Source: Devosia sp.
GTDB lineage: Bacteria; Pseudomonadota; Alphaproteobacteria; Rhizobiales; Devosiaceae
Direction: 5' to 3'
Assembly (NCBI RefSeq): GCF_014860165.1
Contig: NZ_JACZKG010000043.1
Coordinates: forward strand, 124,001 to 188,000
Length of the DNA: 64,000 bases
The translations under genes and the position numbers were made by a program. Each line of letters begins with the position of its first letter. The first letter of the stretch is position 1. Shown piece after piece: positions 17,607 to 27,105 of this stretch. The notes beneath the pieces were generated by a model that was given only the letters and a program-made list of their open reading frames with translations, had not been told where the DNA came from and ran no database searches.

Positions 17607-18803
17607 TCAGGCTGCCGGCAATGCCAGACGGGGCTCCGCCACTGGCAGGGCGGCCGTCGTATCCGCGGCAAAGGCCGCCATCACCCCGCGCGCCGCCTTG
17701 CGTGCAAGCACGATGTTCTGTTCACTGAGATAGGTGAAGGCCTCTTCCAGCTCCTCTGGAATCTCTCCGCCATGTTCGGCGATCAGTTCCTCGGTAAGGG
17801 CCGTAACGACATAGTGGCGGGCCGCCGCATCATCGGCCAGGTCGCTGGCGCGCGCGTGGAGTACGAGGCGTGCCAACAGGTTTCGTACCCCCTCGCCCAG
17901 CCCGCAGCGGGCCAGCAGCGCATTGAGCGCTGCGCGGCTGCCGGTCTCGAGCAGTGCAAACACCTTGGCCCGCGGCGTCTGTGCCAGCTCAGCCAGGCAA
18001 TCGACAAAGAACATCACATGTCCGGTCACGACTGCATGCAACAGCACCCGGGCGCTGACCCGGTCGGTAACGATCAGGTCCGACACATAGGCGGCGGCAG
18101 TGGTTCGCACCGCCTCACGCTCGCCGATGGCCGAAAGCGCCGTGTCGCAGGAATCGCGCAACACCCGGCTCAGCCGGTCTTCGGCCACCGCGCCTTTCAC
18201 GATCCGTGCCCCGCGCAGAGCCTCCGCCGCCTTTTGCACCAGCAACAGGCGCGCACCCGCAGGCAGGTCGCTCCGGGCCAGCAACGCACCGCGCATCTCG
18301 GCGTCGCCCCCTCTCGTCTCCGCCAGTTCGGATAGTAGTCCGCCCTCAAGCGCGACATCGCGACGCCGTAGCAGGCGTAATGTCACCGCCTCCTGCCCGC
18401 GCGCCACAATGGCCGCAGCCAGCCGCGGACTGATCTGGGCGCGTTGGCTCACCGCCACCAGCATGGTCATATCGAGGGTCTTGATCAGCCCGATCAGGTC
18501 GGCATCGATCAGCACTGGGGAATATTGCAGTACGGCGCGGGCAATGATGGCGCTGTCCTGCAGCAGGGCCAGCATGATGGGCCGCGGCGCCTCGGTGGAA
18601 TGCAGCAGCCCATAGGCCAGCGCCGCCCGCACCTTCACCGATGGATCGTCCAGAAAGCCGATCAGCGCTGCATAGAGGGCGGCCTGCTCGTCGGCAGGTC
18701 CAATATGGTTGAGATAGGCCAGGGCCGAAAGGTGAGCCGCGCTGCCACGCTCTTCGCTGTCAGCCGACTGCGATAGCGACACGAACTCATGATACGCAAC
18801 CAT
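17607..18803 (-). CDS. DUF2336 domain protein
   Basis: A 398-residue, mostly helical protein of the DUF2336 type common in Alphaproteobacteria; its function is not established. The chain is built from repeated Ala/Leu-rich helix pairs (for example [28 protein letters not shown]), as in HEAT-like solenoids, and ends with a conserved-looking [21 protein letters not shown] stretch. ATG at 18803 is preferred to the ORF's more upstream codon because GGAGAG precedes it and the protein then begins with [20 protein letters not shown]. It stands alone, convergent to nothing obvious. Confidence 0.75.
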   Translation of the reverse strand: MVAYHEFVSLSQSADSEERGSAAHLSALAYLNHIGPADEQAALYAALIGFLDDPSVKVRAALAYGLLHSTEAPRPIMLALLQDSAIIARAVLQYSPVLIDADLIGLIKTLDMTMLVAVSQRAQISPRLAAAIVARGQEAVTLRLLRRRDVALEGGLLSELAETRGGDAEMRGALLARSDLPAGARLLLVQKAAEALRGARIVKGAVAEDRLSRVLRDSCDTALSAIGEREAVRTTAAAYVSDLIVTDRVSARVLLHAVVTGHVMFFVDCLAELAQTPRAKVFALLETGSRAALNALLARCGLGEGVRNLLARLVLHARASDLADDAAARHYVVTALTEELIAEHGGEIPEELEEAFTYLSEQNIVLARKAARGVMAAFAADTTAALPVAEPRLALPAA

Positions 18804-18888
18804 TCCACTCTCCGCACACCACGGAGTCCACCCTAGTGGGGAAGGCTTAAGGAACGGTTCACCATGCCGGGCAACGGAATGGTAAGGA

Positions 18889-19044
18889 TCAGAAGGCCGC
18901 CAGCACGAACTGGAACAGCTGGCTTGTGCCGACCCAGGCAACGGCGAACAGCGCCCAACTCGTCAGGGCCGCACCCAGAATGATCCAGCCGCGGGGGAGC
19001 GGCAGAGGGTGCTGGGCATGCAGCGCTGCAGTATTCCGGCGCAT
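18889..19044 (-). CDS. Small single-pass membrane protein
   Basis: 51 residues: a basic N-terminus (MRRNTAALHAQHPLPLPRG) followed by one hydrophobic helix (about 20-48, with Trp residues). AAGGAGG lies at ideal spacing before ATG 19044, which strongly favours this start over a longer frame. No family is recognised. It lies 85 bp upstream of the DUF2336 gene on the same strand. Confidence 0.6.
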   Translation of the reverse strand: MRRNTAALHAQHPLPLPRGWIILGAALTSWALFAVAWVGTSQLFQFVLAAF

Positions 19045-19215
19045 TTTCCGCCTCCTTGGCGTCTCAGGGGCTCCTTCCCCTGATCCACTCAATAACGGCC
19101 AGTATAATAGTCCCGGCTAATCCAATCGGTTGCATTTTACGCAATTAGCGTCACTACTAACTGGGTGCCGTAAATGGCTTACGAGAAGTAAACGCCATCC
19201 TCTTCCCCTAGGTTG

Positions 19216-20019
19216 CTAGCGCACATAAAGTTGAGTGAAGAAAGCGCTGCCATCACCACCTGTCGAGGACGTCGTCGCGTCCTCGATTTCAGTCTTGAAC
19301 AGTCCGGTAAACGACATGTTTTCTGGCGAAAACCGCGATGGAACTACAGGAAGCTCCGGTATGACCGGCTGACTGGCCATCTGCTGAGCAGCAAACGGGG
19401 CATTGGTGTCACCGGCTTCATGCTTGGAAACCAGCACGCGATAGACCTCGCGGATCGTCCTGGCCTGCCCATCCGAATAAAAGATCGTCCGATTGGCCGC
19501 GGCCTGCTTGGGAAAGAGGTCAGCCGCGATCTGATCGGGGTTCTGCAGGCCGGCCGTGAACATCCGCTCGGCCCCCTGCGCCCCCAGGAAATGCGCGATA
19601 TAGAGCTCTCCGGCGCTGGGCATCCGGCCGAAGCGCTGACTCAGATAGTCGCCATTGCTCTTGGTGAAGGCGGCTGCCAGGTCAGCGGCGATCTGCGGAT
19701 CCTCCCGCAGCTTGAGGATCTGTGCCTTGGTCTCGGCATCGCGAACGACATAGTCGCCATCCGCCGATCGCTCGATATTGCCGGCAATCTCGCTATAGCC
19801 CAGGCGCGGCCCCTCTTCCTTCATCACCTGCAACCAGGTGCTCTCCAGAAACTGGAACAGCCCCACCGCCGAAGAGGTCTGCGCCTTGGCCTGCGGGTTC
19901 AGGCTGCTCTCACGCATGGCCGTCTGAAGCAGGTAGTCGAAGTCGACCCCGTTCCGATCCCCGGCGGCCGTCAGCACATAGGCCAGGCTCTGTGGGACGG
20001 AAATTGGCTGGACGCCCAT
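19216..20019 (-). CDS. Lytic transglycosylase domain protein
   Basis: Probably cleaves peptidoglycan glycan strands. Of 267 residues, the SLT-type domain occupies about 20-190: RESSLNPQAKAQTSSAVGLFQF includes the likely catalytic Glu37 and the conserved GLFQF/T-W pattern, followed by AHFLGAQGAERM. The C-terminus is Pro/Ser-rich and unstructured in appearance. No signal peptide is evident; related alphaproteobacterial proteins with this layout are often linked to flagellar assembly, but no flagellar genes are present here, so export and role are uncertain. Confidence 0.8.
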   Translation of the reverse strand: MGVQPISVPQSLAYVLTAAGDRNGVDFDYLLQTAMRESSLNPQAKAQTSSAVGLFQFLESTWLQVMKEEGPRLGYSEIAGNIERSADGDYVVRDAETKAQILKLREDPQIAADLAAAFTKSNGDYLSQRFGRMPSAGELYIAHFLGAQGAERMFTAGLQNPDQIAADLFPKQAAANRTIFYSDGQARTIREVYRVLVSKHEAGDTNAPFAAQQMASQPVIPELPVVPSRFSPENMSFTGLFKTEIEDATTSSTGGDGSAFFTQLYVR

Positions 20020-20103
20020 GGACGGCTCGACTCGCGGATTGGCAGATCAGGCAATTAGTGCCCGCCAAACGCTAACAGTCTGTTAACCAATACGACCAAC
20101 CCG

Positions 20104-20688
20104 TTAAGATCGATCGACCCATCGGCTGACGATATCGTTCAGGTCGGGTCGGGGCCGATCCTCGATGACTGCCGTCGGCGTACCAATATGGACGAACCCC
20201 ACGAACCGCTCGCCCGGCCGCACGCCCAGCATCGCCGCCGCCTCGGCGTCGAATGCATACCATCGCGTCACCCACGACGCGGCAAAGCCCAGCGCATGGG
20301 CGGCGTGCAGCAGGTTGAAGGCCACATTTCCCGCCGACAGAAGCTGTTCCAACTCGGGCACCTTGGGGTGCTCCTTGGGCGAAGAGATCACCCCGATCGT
20401 CAGCGGTGCCGGCAGAAACCGCTGCCGCTCGATATCCAGGCTTGCCGCGTCGAGGTCCGGATTGCTGCGCGCGGCAATCTCGGCCAGCCGCTCGCCCGCC
20501 TGCTGCCGGGCCTCACCCTCGATCAGCACCAGCCGCCACGGCGCTATCTTGCCATGGTCGGGAACGCGGGTCCCGATGGTCAGGATCTGCTCCAGCTCTG
20601 CCGGTGTCGGCCCCGGCTCCCTGAGAAACGCGATGCCAACCGAGCGGCGGGTGAGCAGATAGTCGCGCAGGGCGGCATTGGCAGGCAT
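20104..20688 (-). CDS. Nitroreductase family protein
   Basis: FMN-dependent NAD(P)H oxidoreductase of 194 residues, similar in layout to YdjA-type small nitroreductases. The N-terminal LLTRRSVGIAF and the TRVPDHGKIAPWRLVLIEG segment are the FMN-contacting motifs; LSAGNVAFNLLHAAHALGFAASWVTRWY is the family's central helix. The C-terminal GFVHIGTP segment is also typical. The substrate is unknown. Confidence 0.88.
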   Translation of the reverse strand: MPANAALRDYLLTRRSVGIAFLREPGPTPAELEQILTIGTRVPDHGKIAPWRLVLIEGEARQQAGERLAEIAARSNPDLDAASLDIERQRFLPAPLTIGVISSPKEHPKVPELEQLLSAGNVAFNLLHAAHALGFAASWVTRWYAFDAEAAAMLGVRPGERFVGFVHIGTPTAVIEDRPRPDLNDIVSRWVDRS

Positions 20689-20878
20689 GGTCAGACTCCG
20701 TTTTGGCCAGCATCAGTATCGTGAAGTGCCCTAGGGCACCAGAAGCTGGGACTAATCCGCCGGCCCACCCATTAGGCTGTTTTCATCGGGCTGGGTCTGT
20801 GACACAGCTTTTCCCCAATCGCGCCCTATGAAGCGCAATTGATTCAGCCAGCTTGGCTCCAGCGGCCAGGGAGACCCG

Positions 20879-21856
20879 ATGCGCCTGCGACTACTCCTAG
20901 CCCTTCTGCTTGTGTTGTCCGTCGCGGCTCCCGCCTCACAATCGATCGTCCTTCCGGCTTTCGCCCAGGAAACGACGACCGAAATGCCCCCCATGCCGCG
21001 GCCTCGCCCCGATCCTGACAGCCTTCCCGCCAGTCCCACGACCCAGCCCGATGCAGACACCCCGGCCACCGAGGCCATCGCGGCGATGACGTCTGTGCCC
21101 CAGGCCGTGACGCTGAGCGCCCGCATCACCCAGGATGGCGCGCCAATTCCCGACGGCCTGGTCTGGCGCATTTTTGACACCAAGCCGGATGCAAGTGGCG
21201 AACTGGCTCTGGTCGCCAAGTCCGATCTTGGCGCCCCCACGGTGGAACTGCCGCCGGGGGATTATGTCGTTCATGTCGCCTATGGCCGGGCACAGACCAG
21301 CGAACCGCTGTCGGTCGTACCCGGCGCCAACGAAAAGGCCTTCATCCTCGAAGCCGGCGCCCTCCGCCTCAACTCCGCGGTAACCGGCGACATCGCCATT
21401 CCCGCCGGCCTGCTGAAATTCGACATCTTCACCGCAGGTGAGGAGAATGATCGGGCCGCGGTGGCCGAGGGGCTGCTGCCCAACGACATCGTCACGCTCA
21501 ACGCGGGCACCTATCACATCGTGTCATATTTTGGCTCGGTAAACGCCGTCGTGCGCGCCGATCTGCGGGTCGAGGCAGGCCAGCTGACCGATGCCACGCT
21601 CTATCACCACGCCAGCCAGGTTGGCTTCAAGCTCGTCTCGGAAGAAGGCGGCGAGGCTATCGCCGACGTGGAATGGACCGTAAAGACGGCGGACGGCGCC
21701 ACCATATTCTCGGAGCTGGGTGCGTTCCCGTCCACCGTTCTGGCCGAGGGTGAATATCTGGTGCTGGCCCGGCAGGGCACCCAGGTTTTCAACCGGGAAT
21801 TCCAGGTCCAGGCCGGTACGGCGCGTGAGATCGAAGTTCTGACCACCGTCTACTAA
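20879..21856 (+). CDS. Secreted beta-rich protein, uncharacterised
   Basis: 325 residues with a clear signal peptide (MRLRLLLALLLVLSVAAPAS, cleavage probably after AFA near 29), a Pro-rich linker with MPRPRPDPD, and then three or so carboxypeptidase-regulatory-like beta modules (ARITQDGAPIPDGLVWRIF, VELPPGDYVVHVAYG, LNAGTYHIVSYFGSVNAVVRADLRVEAGQ). The repeated GxYxV..YG pattern suggests surface or periplasmic Ig-like folds. ATG at 20879 follows GGGAGA. The 3' end overlaps the LCCL gene by 4 bp, tail to tail. Function unknown. Confidence 0.7.
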   Translation: MRLRLLLALLLVLSVAAPASQSIVLPAFAQETTTEMPPMPRPRPDPDSLPASPTTQPDADTPATEAIAAMTSVPQAVTLSARITQDGAPIPDGLVWRIFDTKPDASGELALVAKSDLGAPTVELPPGDYVVHVAYGRAQTSEPLSVVPGANEKAFILEAGALRLNSAVTGDIAIPAGLLKFDIFTAGEENDRAAVAEGLLPNDIVTLNAGTYHIVSYFGSVNAVVRADLRVEAGQLTDATLYHHASQVGFKLVSEEGGEAIADVEWTVKTADGATIFSELGAFPSTVLAEGEYLVLARQGTQVFNREFQVQAGTAREIEVLTTVY

Positions 21857-22632
21857 TTGAGGTTGGAGAGCTTGCTCGTCGCCTTCAGGCCCAGCGGCAG
21901 TACGCGATAGCTGCCCGGCCAGGCAGCATAGTTCCCTGACGCCACGCCATTGCGCGTCGCGCCTTCATAGCTGCCCGCTCCGGGGAGAATTTCGACACGC
22001 ACCAGCCCGGTCTCGTCCGGCCGCAATATACCGGCATGCACGGCAGCCGCGGCGAGCCTGGAGTCATCGGTATAGACGCCGTCGCCCCATACCGAGCCCG
22101 ACACGTCCGCCGTAACCTCGAAAGTCAGCATGGTGCCGTCCTGGCCCCGATACGCTGAAAGATCCCCGGGGTCGGGCAGCACAACGCCGCTGTCCAGCCC
22201 CGTGACACCGGCAAAGCGGTAGGCAACATCCCAGCTTGCATAGCTGCGGCTGACCACGCCATTGCGCTCGACGCCCGCATATGATGCCGGTCCTTTGATC
22301 ACCTCGACCGTCACCACGCCACTCTCGCCCGGCGCCAGCAGCCCCGCATGCACTGCCGCCACCGCCAGTACGGAGTCGCTGGTATAGACTTCGTCGCCCC
22401 AGATTGTTCCCGATGTGCTGCCGACCACAGCAAATTGCAGGGTCTGGCCCACGGCGTCGGCGTAATTGAAGAGAGTGCCCGGATCAGCCTGCGGCCGCGA
22501 CGGCGCCGCGCCGCCCGGAGCGCCCAGCTTGGCAGCGCTCTGGCCGTCGGTGCCCTGCGCGAACGCGCCCTGCCCCAGCATCAATACAATTGCCACGGCA
22601 GGCAGAAGCCTGGCTAGGGAAGCGAACCACAC
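21853..22632 (-). CDS. Double LCCL-domain secreted protein
   Basis: About 259 residues: a signal-peptide-like N-terminus ending in GAFAQ, a short Pro/Ala linker, and two copies of an LCCL-like domain. Each copy has GxxWGDxVYTxDSxLAxAAVHAGxLxPxExGxVxVExxxGxxxYxGxxRNGVxSxxYxxW (copy one about 85-150, copy two about 180-245). LCCL domains are extracellular and are thought to bind ligands such as lipids or glycans. GTG at 22632 gives a normal signal peptide; TTG at 22686 would add 18 residues. Neither has a strong ribosome site, so the start is uncertain. It is divergent from the next secreted protein gene. Confidence 0.75.
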   Translation of the reverse strand: MWFASLARLLPAVAIVLMLGQGAFAQGTDGQSAAKLGAPGGAAPSRPQADPGTLFNYADAVGQTLQFAVVGSTSGTIWGDEVYTSDSVLAVAAVHAGLLAPGESGVVTVEVIKGPASYAGVERNGVVSRSYASWDVAYRFAGVTGLDSGVVLPDPGDLSAYRGQDGTMLTFEVTADVSGSVWGDGVYTDDSRLAAAAVHAGILRPDETGLVRVEILPGAGSYEGATRNGVASGNYAAWPGSYRVLPLGLKATSKLSNLN

Positions 22633-22778
22633 GGCATCAGGGCTCTTGGTTGGAAACGACAGCGCGCAATATTGCCCGCCCCGCAACTGCTGACAAGCAT
22701 CATTGGCTCGCGCTGCGTTTGCCTATTGAAGCATGGCTGCCGATGCCTCAGATTGCCGCCACGTCAATGCGGGAGAAC

Positions 22779-24581
22779 ATGATGACGCCGTTCAACACCT
22801 CGACCCGGCAACGCCTGGGCATTGTTGCCACCGCCTGCCTCATGAGCGTTGCCCTGCCGGCCGCCCCGGCCTGGGCCCAGAAGGTCAAGAACAAGGTCGC
22901 GCCGGCCGTGGAATCCACCGCAGTCACCTCGGAAATCGCGGTTGACATTCCCACCATCGATGCCGTCGACTCCAACGTCGACGAAGCGACCCTGCGCGCC
23001 ATCTTCAGCGGCAACGTGGTTGAAAATGCCGACGCCCTGGCGGGGCTCAGCGCCACCAGCATCACCATCCCCGAAATCACGCTCTCGGCCACCACCACGA
23101 CCGACGGCGCGGTCAGCGAAGCGATCGTAACGTTCTCGAACCTGGTTCTGTCTGACATCACCGATGGCATTGCCGCTTCGGTCAGTCTGGCCGGAATGAG
23201 CGCCGATGCGGGCAACGACGGCAGCGCCGAGTTTGGCACGCTGTCCGCTTCCAGTCTCAATATCGGGGGCATGCTGGGCATGTATGGCCTGGTCGATACC
23301 GGTCAGACGGAGCTCCAAACCATCTATACCGATTTCACCTTCGAGGGCGGCTCCTTCGAGGCCCCCGAAGTCAGCTGCACCATGGGCTCGATGACCGCTG
23401 CCGAGTTCAAGGCTCGGCCGCTCAAATATACCTTCGGCGAGATCATGGCGCTGGCTGAATCGCTCAATGCTGCGGAGGGTGAGGATCCATCGCCCGAGCT
23501 GGTGGGTGACGCATTGCGCATGTATGTGGACCTCTTCACCGCCTTTGAATCCTCACCCACCGAGTTTGGCGGCTTCGACTGCTCCGGCGTCGACGAGGAG
23601 GGCCGTGACCTGACATTCAAGGTTGCCGGCATGTCGATGGGGGGCATGAGCCCCGGCGTCTATCCGGAAATCTCCATGGATGGCCTTGATGTGACCGTCG
23701 AGGGCGACGGCTCGGTTCAGGTCGGTAACATGACCTTCAAGGCGATGGACCTCTCCGCGCCGATCGCCGCCATTGAGGGCGCGCCCCAGGCCATCGACGA
23801 AGCCTGGTTCACCGCCAATGCCCGCTCGCTCATCCCGGCATTCGCCGGCTTCTCCTTCAGCGACGTCGCGGTGGACGTGCCCGATCCCGAAACCGGCGAG
23901 CGCATCCAGGCCAGCGTCGGCGCCTTCGACCTGTCGCTTTCCGAATACCTCAATGGCATCCCCACCGACCTCCTTACCACCGCCAGCAACATTGTCGTCG
24001 ACCTTCCGGCGGACAGCAGCGACGAGCAGGTGCAGCAGCTGATCGCGCTGGGCGTGACCCGTGTCGACGCTGGCTTCACCATCGACGCATCCTGGAACGA
24101 GGCCGACAACACCATCGCTGTCGACGAAGTGTCCGTGACCGGGGCCGACCTCGCCACGGTCAAACTGGCCGGCACCATCGCCAACGCCACCGAGGCCCTG
24201 TTCGGCATCGATGAGGATCAGGCCCTGGCCGCGGCCATGGCCGTCGCCATCAGCCACCTCACGCTCGACGTCACCGATGCCGGGCTTTCCGACCTCATCC
24301 TGGCAAGCGTAGCGGCCGAGCAGGGCTCCGACCCTGCCACCATGCGCCCGGTCTTTGCCGGCCTTGCGGAAGGCACCGTTGTCGGGTTGCTGGCCGGCGC
24401 AGCGGAGGCCCAGAAGGTCGGGGCGGCGCTCAACGCCTTCGTCAGCGGCAAGGCAAAGTATCTCACCATCGAGATGACCGCCAAGGAGCCGCCGGGCCTG
24501 GGCCTGATGGACTTCATGGCCGCCGAGGACGACCCGACCGTGCTCATCGGCAAGGTCACCATCGACGCCAGCGCCAGGTAA
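22779..24581 (+). CDS. Large secreted or periplasmic protein, uncharacterised
   Basis: 600 residues. Residues 1-33 form a signal peptide (hydrophobic LGIVATACLMSVALPAAPAWA, cleavage before QKVKN). The mature protein is acidic and poor in aromatics and Cys, made of repeated short beta segments such as EAIVTFSNLVLSDITDGIAASVSLAGMS and FKAMDLSAPIAAIEGAPQAIDEAWF. It has the feel of a long amphipathic beta sheet, as in lipid-bridge or AsmA-like domains, but I cannot assign a family. ATG at 22779 follows GGGAGA and gives a sensible signal peptide. It converges on the phosphohexomutase operon at a shared terminator. Confidence 0.65.
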   Translation: MMTPFNTSTRQRLGIVATACLMSVALPAAPAWAQKVKNKVAPAVESTAVTSEIAVDIPTIDAVDSNVDEATLRAIFSGNVVENADALAGLSATSITIPEITLSATTTTDGAVSEAIVTFSNLVLSDITDGIAASVSLAGMSADAGNDGSAEFGTLSASSLNIGGMLGMYGLVDTGQTELQTIYTDFTFEGGSFEAPEVSCTMGSMTAAEFKARPLKYTFGEIMALAESLNAAEGEDPSPELVGDALRMYVDLFTAFESSPTEFGGFDCSGVDEEGRDLTFKVAGMSMGGMSPGVYPEISMDGLDVTVEGDGSVQVGNMTFKAMDLSAPIAAIEGAPQAIDEAWFTANARSLIPAFAGFSFSDVAVDVPDPETGERIQASVGAFDLSLSEYLNGIPTDLLTTASNIVVDLPADSSDEQVQQLIALGVTRVDAGFTIDASWNEADNTIAVDEVSVTGADLATVKLAGTIANATEALFGIDEDQALAAAMAVAISHLTLDVTDAGLSDLILASVAAEQGSDPATMRPVFAGLAEGTVVGLLAGAAEAQKVGAALNAFVSGKAKYLTIEMTAKEPPGLGLMDFMAAEDDPTVLIGKVTIDASAR

Positions 24582-24599
24582 CAGGCGGAACAGTACCTG

Positions 24600-24626
24600 G
24601 AAGGGCCGCGCGTGCGGCCCTTCTCT
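24600..24626. terminator. Bidirectional terminator between convergent genes
   Basis: AAGGGCCGC (24601-24609) pairs with GCGGCCCTT (24614-24622) around a 4-base loop, followed by CTCTT on the plus strand. It sits in the 44 bp between two convergent stop codons. Confidence 0.65.
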
Positions 24627-26029
24627 TAGCTCACCTCGCGCGCGGCCACCTCAAGGCCCCAGGCCAGCAGCTCCCGCGCCACGTCGGGCGTGCTGCCCTC
24701 GACATAGCAGCGCAGTTCGGGCGCATTGCCCGACGCCCGGAAATGCACCATGTCGCCAGACGACGTTTGGAACTGCATGCCGTCGATCTGCGACAGCCCG
24801 GCAATGCCATGCGGTGCGAACAGGTCAGCGGCATAGGCCGCATCGCTGCCCAGTCGCTCGATAAAGCGCGCGCTCTTGTCGCTGGGCACGTCCTGCAGGC
24901 GGTCAGCCAGCGCGTGTTGCAGCGGCAGCGCGCGCACCAGCGCGTCTATCGGCATGTCCTTGCCCGCAGCCAGCCCCAGCACGCAGAGCAGCGGCAGCAC
25001 CGCATCGCGCGTCGCCAGCGGCGGCAGCGCCACCCCGCCGGCGCTGACACCCTGGCCAACCAGCGTGCCGCCATTCGCCTCGAAACCGATCACGGCGCCT
25101 GGTGCGTCAGCCATCGCCGCCACCACATAGGGTGACCCCACCCGCGTCCGCACGACGCGACTGAACGCGCCCGACCGCTCGATACCGGAATTGGACGTGA
25201 CCGGCGTCACCACGCTCCGCGCCCCCAGGTAGCGCGCCGTGATCAGCCCCAGCACGTCCCCCCGCACGAAATCGCCGTGCCGATCCATCAGCAGCGGCCG
25301 GTCGCCGTCACCGTCGGCCGAGACCAGGGCGTCCAGGCCGTGCTCGCGCACCCAGCCACCCAGCGGCGCCAGCACCGCGTCGCCAAAGGCCTCGGTATCC
25401 ACGGGCACGAAACCGTCTATGCGTCCCAGGCTGACTGTTTCGGCGCCAAAATGCCTGAGCAACTGTCCCAACATGTCCCGTGCGACCGTCGAATGCTCGA
25501 AGACCCCGATCCGCCAGCCCGTGAGCCGGCTTTCCGGCAGGAGCCCCGCATAGCGGCGGAAATAGCGCTCATAGGCTGCCGCGGCTTCGTCCTGGCTGGT
25601 TACGGCCCGGTCAGCCACTGCGTCATCGGCCAGCGCGGCCATGATGCCGGCTTCGTCTTCCTTGCTGATTTCCCCGCTCGGCAGGTAGAACTTGAGCCCG
25701 TTCCGGTCCGCAGGGATATGGCTGCCCGTGACCATGATCGCCGCGCACCCGGCCGCCATAGCATGAAGCGCCAATGCTGGCGTCGGAATCGCCCCACAAT
25801 CGACCGGCTGCAATCCTGCCGCGTCTATGGCCACCGCGCAGTCTTGAGCGATGGCCGCGCTCGACGGGCGAAAGTCCCCTGCCACGAAGACGCGCCCGCC
25901 GCCATCCTGCCCGAGTGCAGCCAGGTGCTTGAGGAAGGCCGAGGTATAGCGCCGCGCCGCCTGCCCCTCCAGCTCGCTGGCCAGGCCGCGCAAGCCGCTG
26001 GTGCCGAATTTGAGGCTGCTGCCTGGCAT
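24626..26029 (-). CDS. Phosphohexomutase (phosphomannomutase/phosphoglucomutase family)
   Basis: Interconverts hexose 1- and 6-phosphates, feeding sugar-nucleotide synthesis. 467 residues in four domains: substrate N-loop GTSGLRG (about 9), catalytic phosphoserine loop VTGSHIPADRNG (about 100; the common form is TASHNP, so Ser is kept but flanking residues differ), metal loop DGDGD (about 240), sugar loop FEANGG (about 320) and phosphate loop RASGNAPELR (about 440). GGAGGT precedes ATG 26029. Last gene of the ugd, epimerase, mutase operon, 16 bp after the epimerase. Whether mannose or glucose is preferred is not clear. Confidence 0.9.
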   Translation of the reverse strand: MPGSSLKFGTSGLRGLASELEGQAARRYTSAFLKHLAALGQDGGGRVFVAGDFRPSSAAIAQDCAVAIDAAGLQPVDCGAIPTPALALHAMAAGCAAIMVTGSHIPADRNGLKFYLPSGEISKEDEAGIMAALADDAVADRAVTSQDEAAAAYERYFRRYAGLLPESRLTGWRIGVFEHSTVARDMLGQLLRHFGAETVSLGRIDGFVPVDTEAFGDAVLAPLGGWVREHGLDALVSADGDGDRPLLMDRHGDFVRGDVLGLITARYLGARSVVTPVTSNSGIERSGAFSRVVRTRVGSPYVVAAMADAPGAVIGFEANGGTLVGQGVSAGGVALPPLATRDAVLPLLCVLGLAAGKDMPIDALVRALPLQHALADRLQDVPSDKSARFIERLGSDAAYAADLFAPHGIAGLSQIDGMQFQTSSGDMVHFRASGNAPELRCYVEGSTPDVARELLAWGLEVAAREVS

Positions 26030-26045
26030 TCTACCTCCGCGGCGG

Positions 26046-27047
26046 TCAGTTCCAGCCGTAGTAAGCCTTGTACCACTCGACGAAGCGGCCGATGCCGGTC
26101 TCAACCGAGGTTTCAGGCACCCTGCCGATCAGTTCGCGCAACAGCGTCGTGTCCGATTGCGTCGCCACCACATCCCCTGGCTGCATCGGCAGCAGGTTCA
26201 ACTCGGCCGGCCGCCCGATAGCCTTCTCGATGGTGCGGATGAAATCGAGCAGTTCCGTCTGGCGACCGCCAGCAATATTGACCACGCGGAACGGCGCCAC
26301 CGCCGACAGGCTGTCATGGCGGACGGGCCTGCCCTGCTCGGGCGGCAGTTCCATGATCCGGGCGATCACATCGACCAGATCGTCGACATAGGTGAAGTCC
26401 CGCTGCATCTTGCCATGGCCGTAGACGTCGATGGGTCGCCCTTCCAGGATCGCCGAGGCGAACTTGATGGGCGCCATGTCAGGCCGTCCCCAGGGCCCAT
26501 AGACCGTGAAGAAACGCAGGCAGGTCGAAGCAATGCCAAAGAGGTGGGCATAGGAATGCACCATCGCCTCGCCGGACTTCTTGGTTGCGGCATAAAGCGA
26601 AACCGGCCCGTCGGCCCGGTCCGTCTCGGCGAACGGAAACTTGGTGTTCCCGCCATAGACCGAACTGGTCGACGCGAATACCAGGTGCCTTGGCTTGTGC
26701 CGCCGCAGCGTCTCCAGCAGGTTGGCGGTGCCCACCACATTGGACTGGATGTAGCTCTGCGGCGCCTCGAGGCTGTAGCGCACGCCGGCCTGGGCCGCCA
26801 GATGCACGACGATTTCGGCATCGCTGGCCACGACGGCATCGTCGAGCCTTCCGGCATCCTCAAGCATGCCTTCGATCTGCTCGAACTGGTCATACTTGGC
26901 CAGCAGTGCCAGCCGGCTCCGCTTCAGCGCGGGATCGTAATAGTTGGTCACCCCGTCATATCCGGTGACGGCGTGCCCGTCATCCAGCAGCCGGCGCGCG
27001 AGATGGAAGCCGATAAATCCGGCCGTCCCCGTGACGAATATCTTCAT
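26046..27047 (-). CDS. UDP-glucuronate 4-epimerase-like NAD-dependent epimerase
   Basis: Extended short-chain dehydrogenase/reductase, 333 residues. It shows GTAGFIGFHLARRL (NAD site, 7-20), HLAAQAGVRYS (about 83), the catalytic Ser-Tyr-Lys set (STSSVYG and YAATKKSGE, about 125 and 150), and RFFTVYGPWGRPDMA (about 180), the last being typical of UDP-glucuronate 4-epimerases, which make UDP-galacturonate. Its position directly after ugd, whose product is UDP-glucuronate, supports this assignment. The start ATG begins MKIFVTG. Other UDP-sugar epimerase activity cannot be excluded. Confidence 0.88.
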   Translation of the reverse strand: MKIFVTGTAGFIGFHLARRLLDDGHAVTGYDGVTNYYDPALKRSRLALLAKYDQFEQIEGMLEDAGRLDDAVVASDAEIVVHLAAQAGVRYSLEAPQSYIQSNVVGTANLLETLRRHKPRHLVFASTSSVYGGNTKFPFAETDRADGPVSLYAATKKSGEAMVHSYAHLFGIASTCLRFFTVYGPWGRPDMAPIKFASAILEGRPIDVYGHGKMQRDFTYVDDLVDVIARIMELPPEQGRPVRHDSLSAVAPFRVVNIAGGRQTELLDFIRTIEKAIGRPAELNLLPMQPGDVVATQSDTTLLRELIGRVPETSVETGIGRFVEWYKAYYGWN

Positions 27048-27105
27048 GAAAACCCTCCCGCCTGGCGGTTAACCCGCCATGGCGGCCGCCTTTGCGGCTT
27101 GCAAA

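Noticed and set aside
17410-17733. Plus-strand frames in the cysD upstream gap
   Set aside because: Low-complexity Arg/Pro/Ala composition, no ribosome site and overlap with the DUF2336 gene end.
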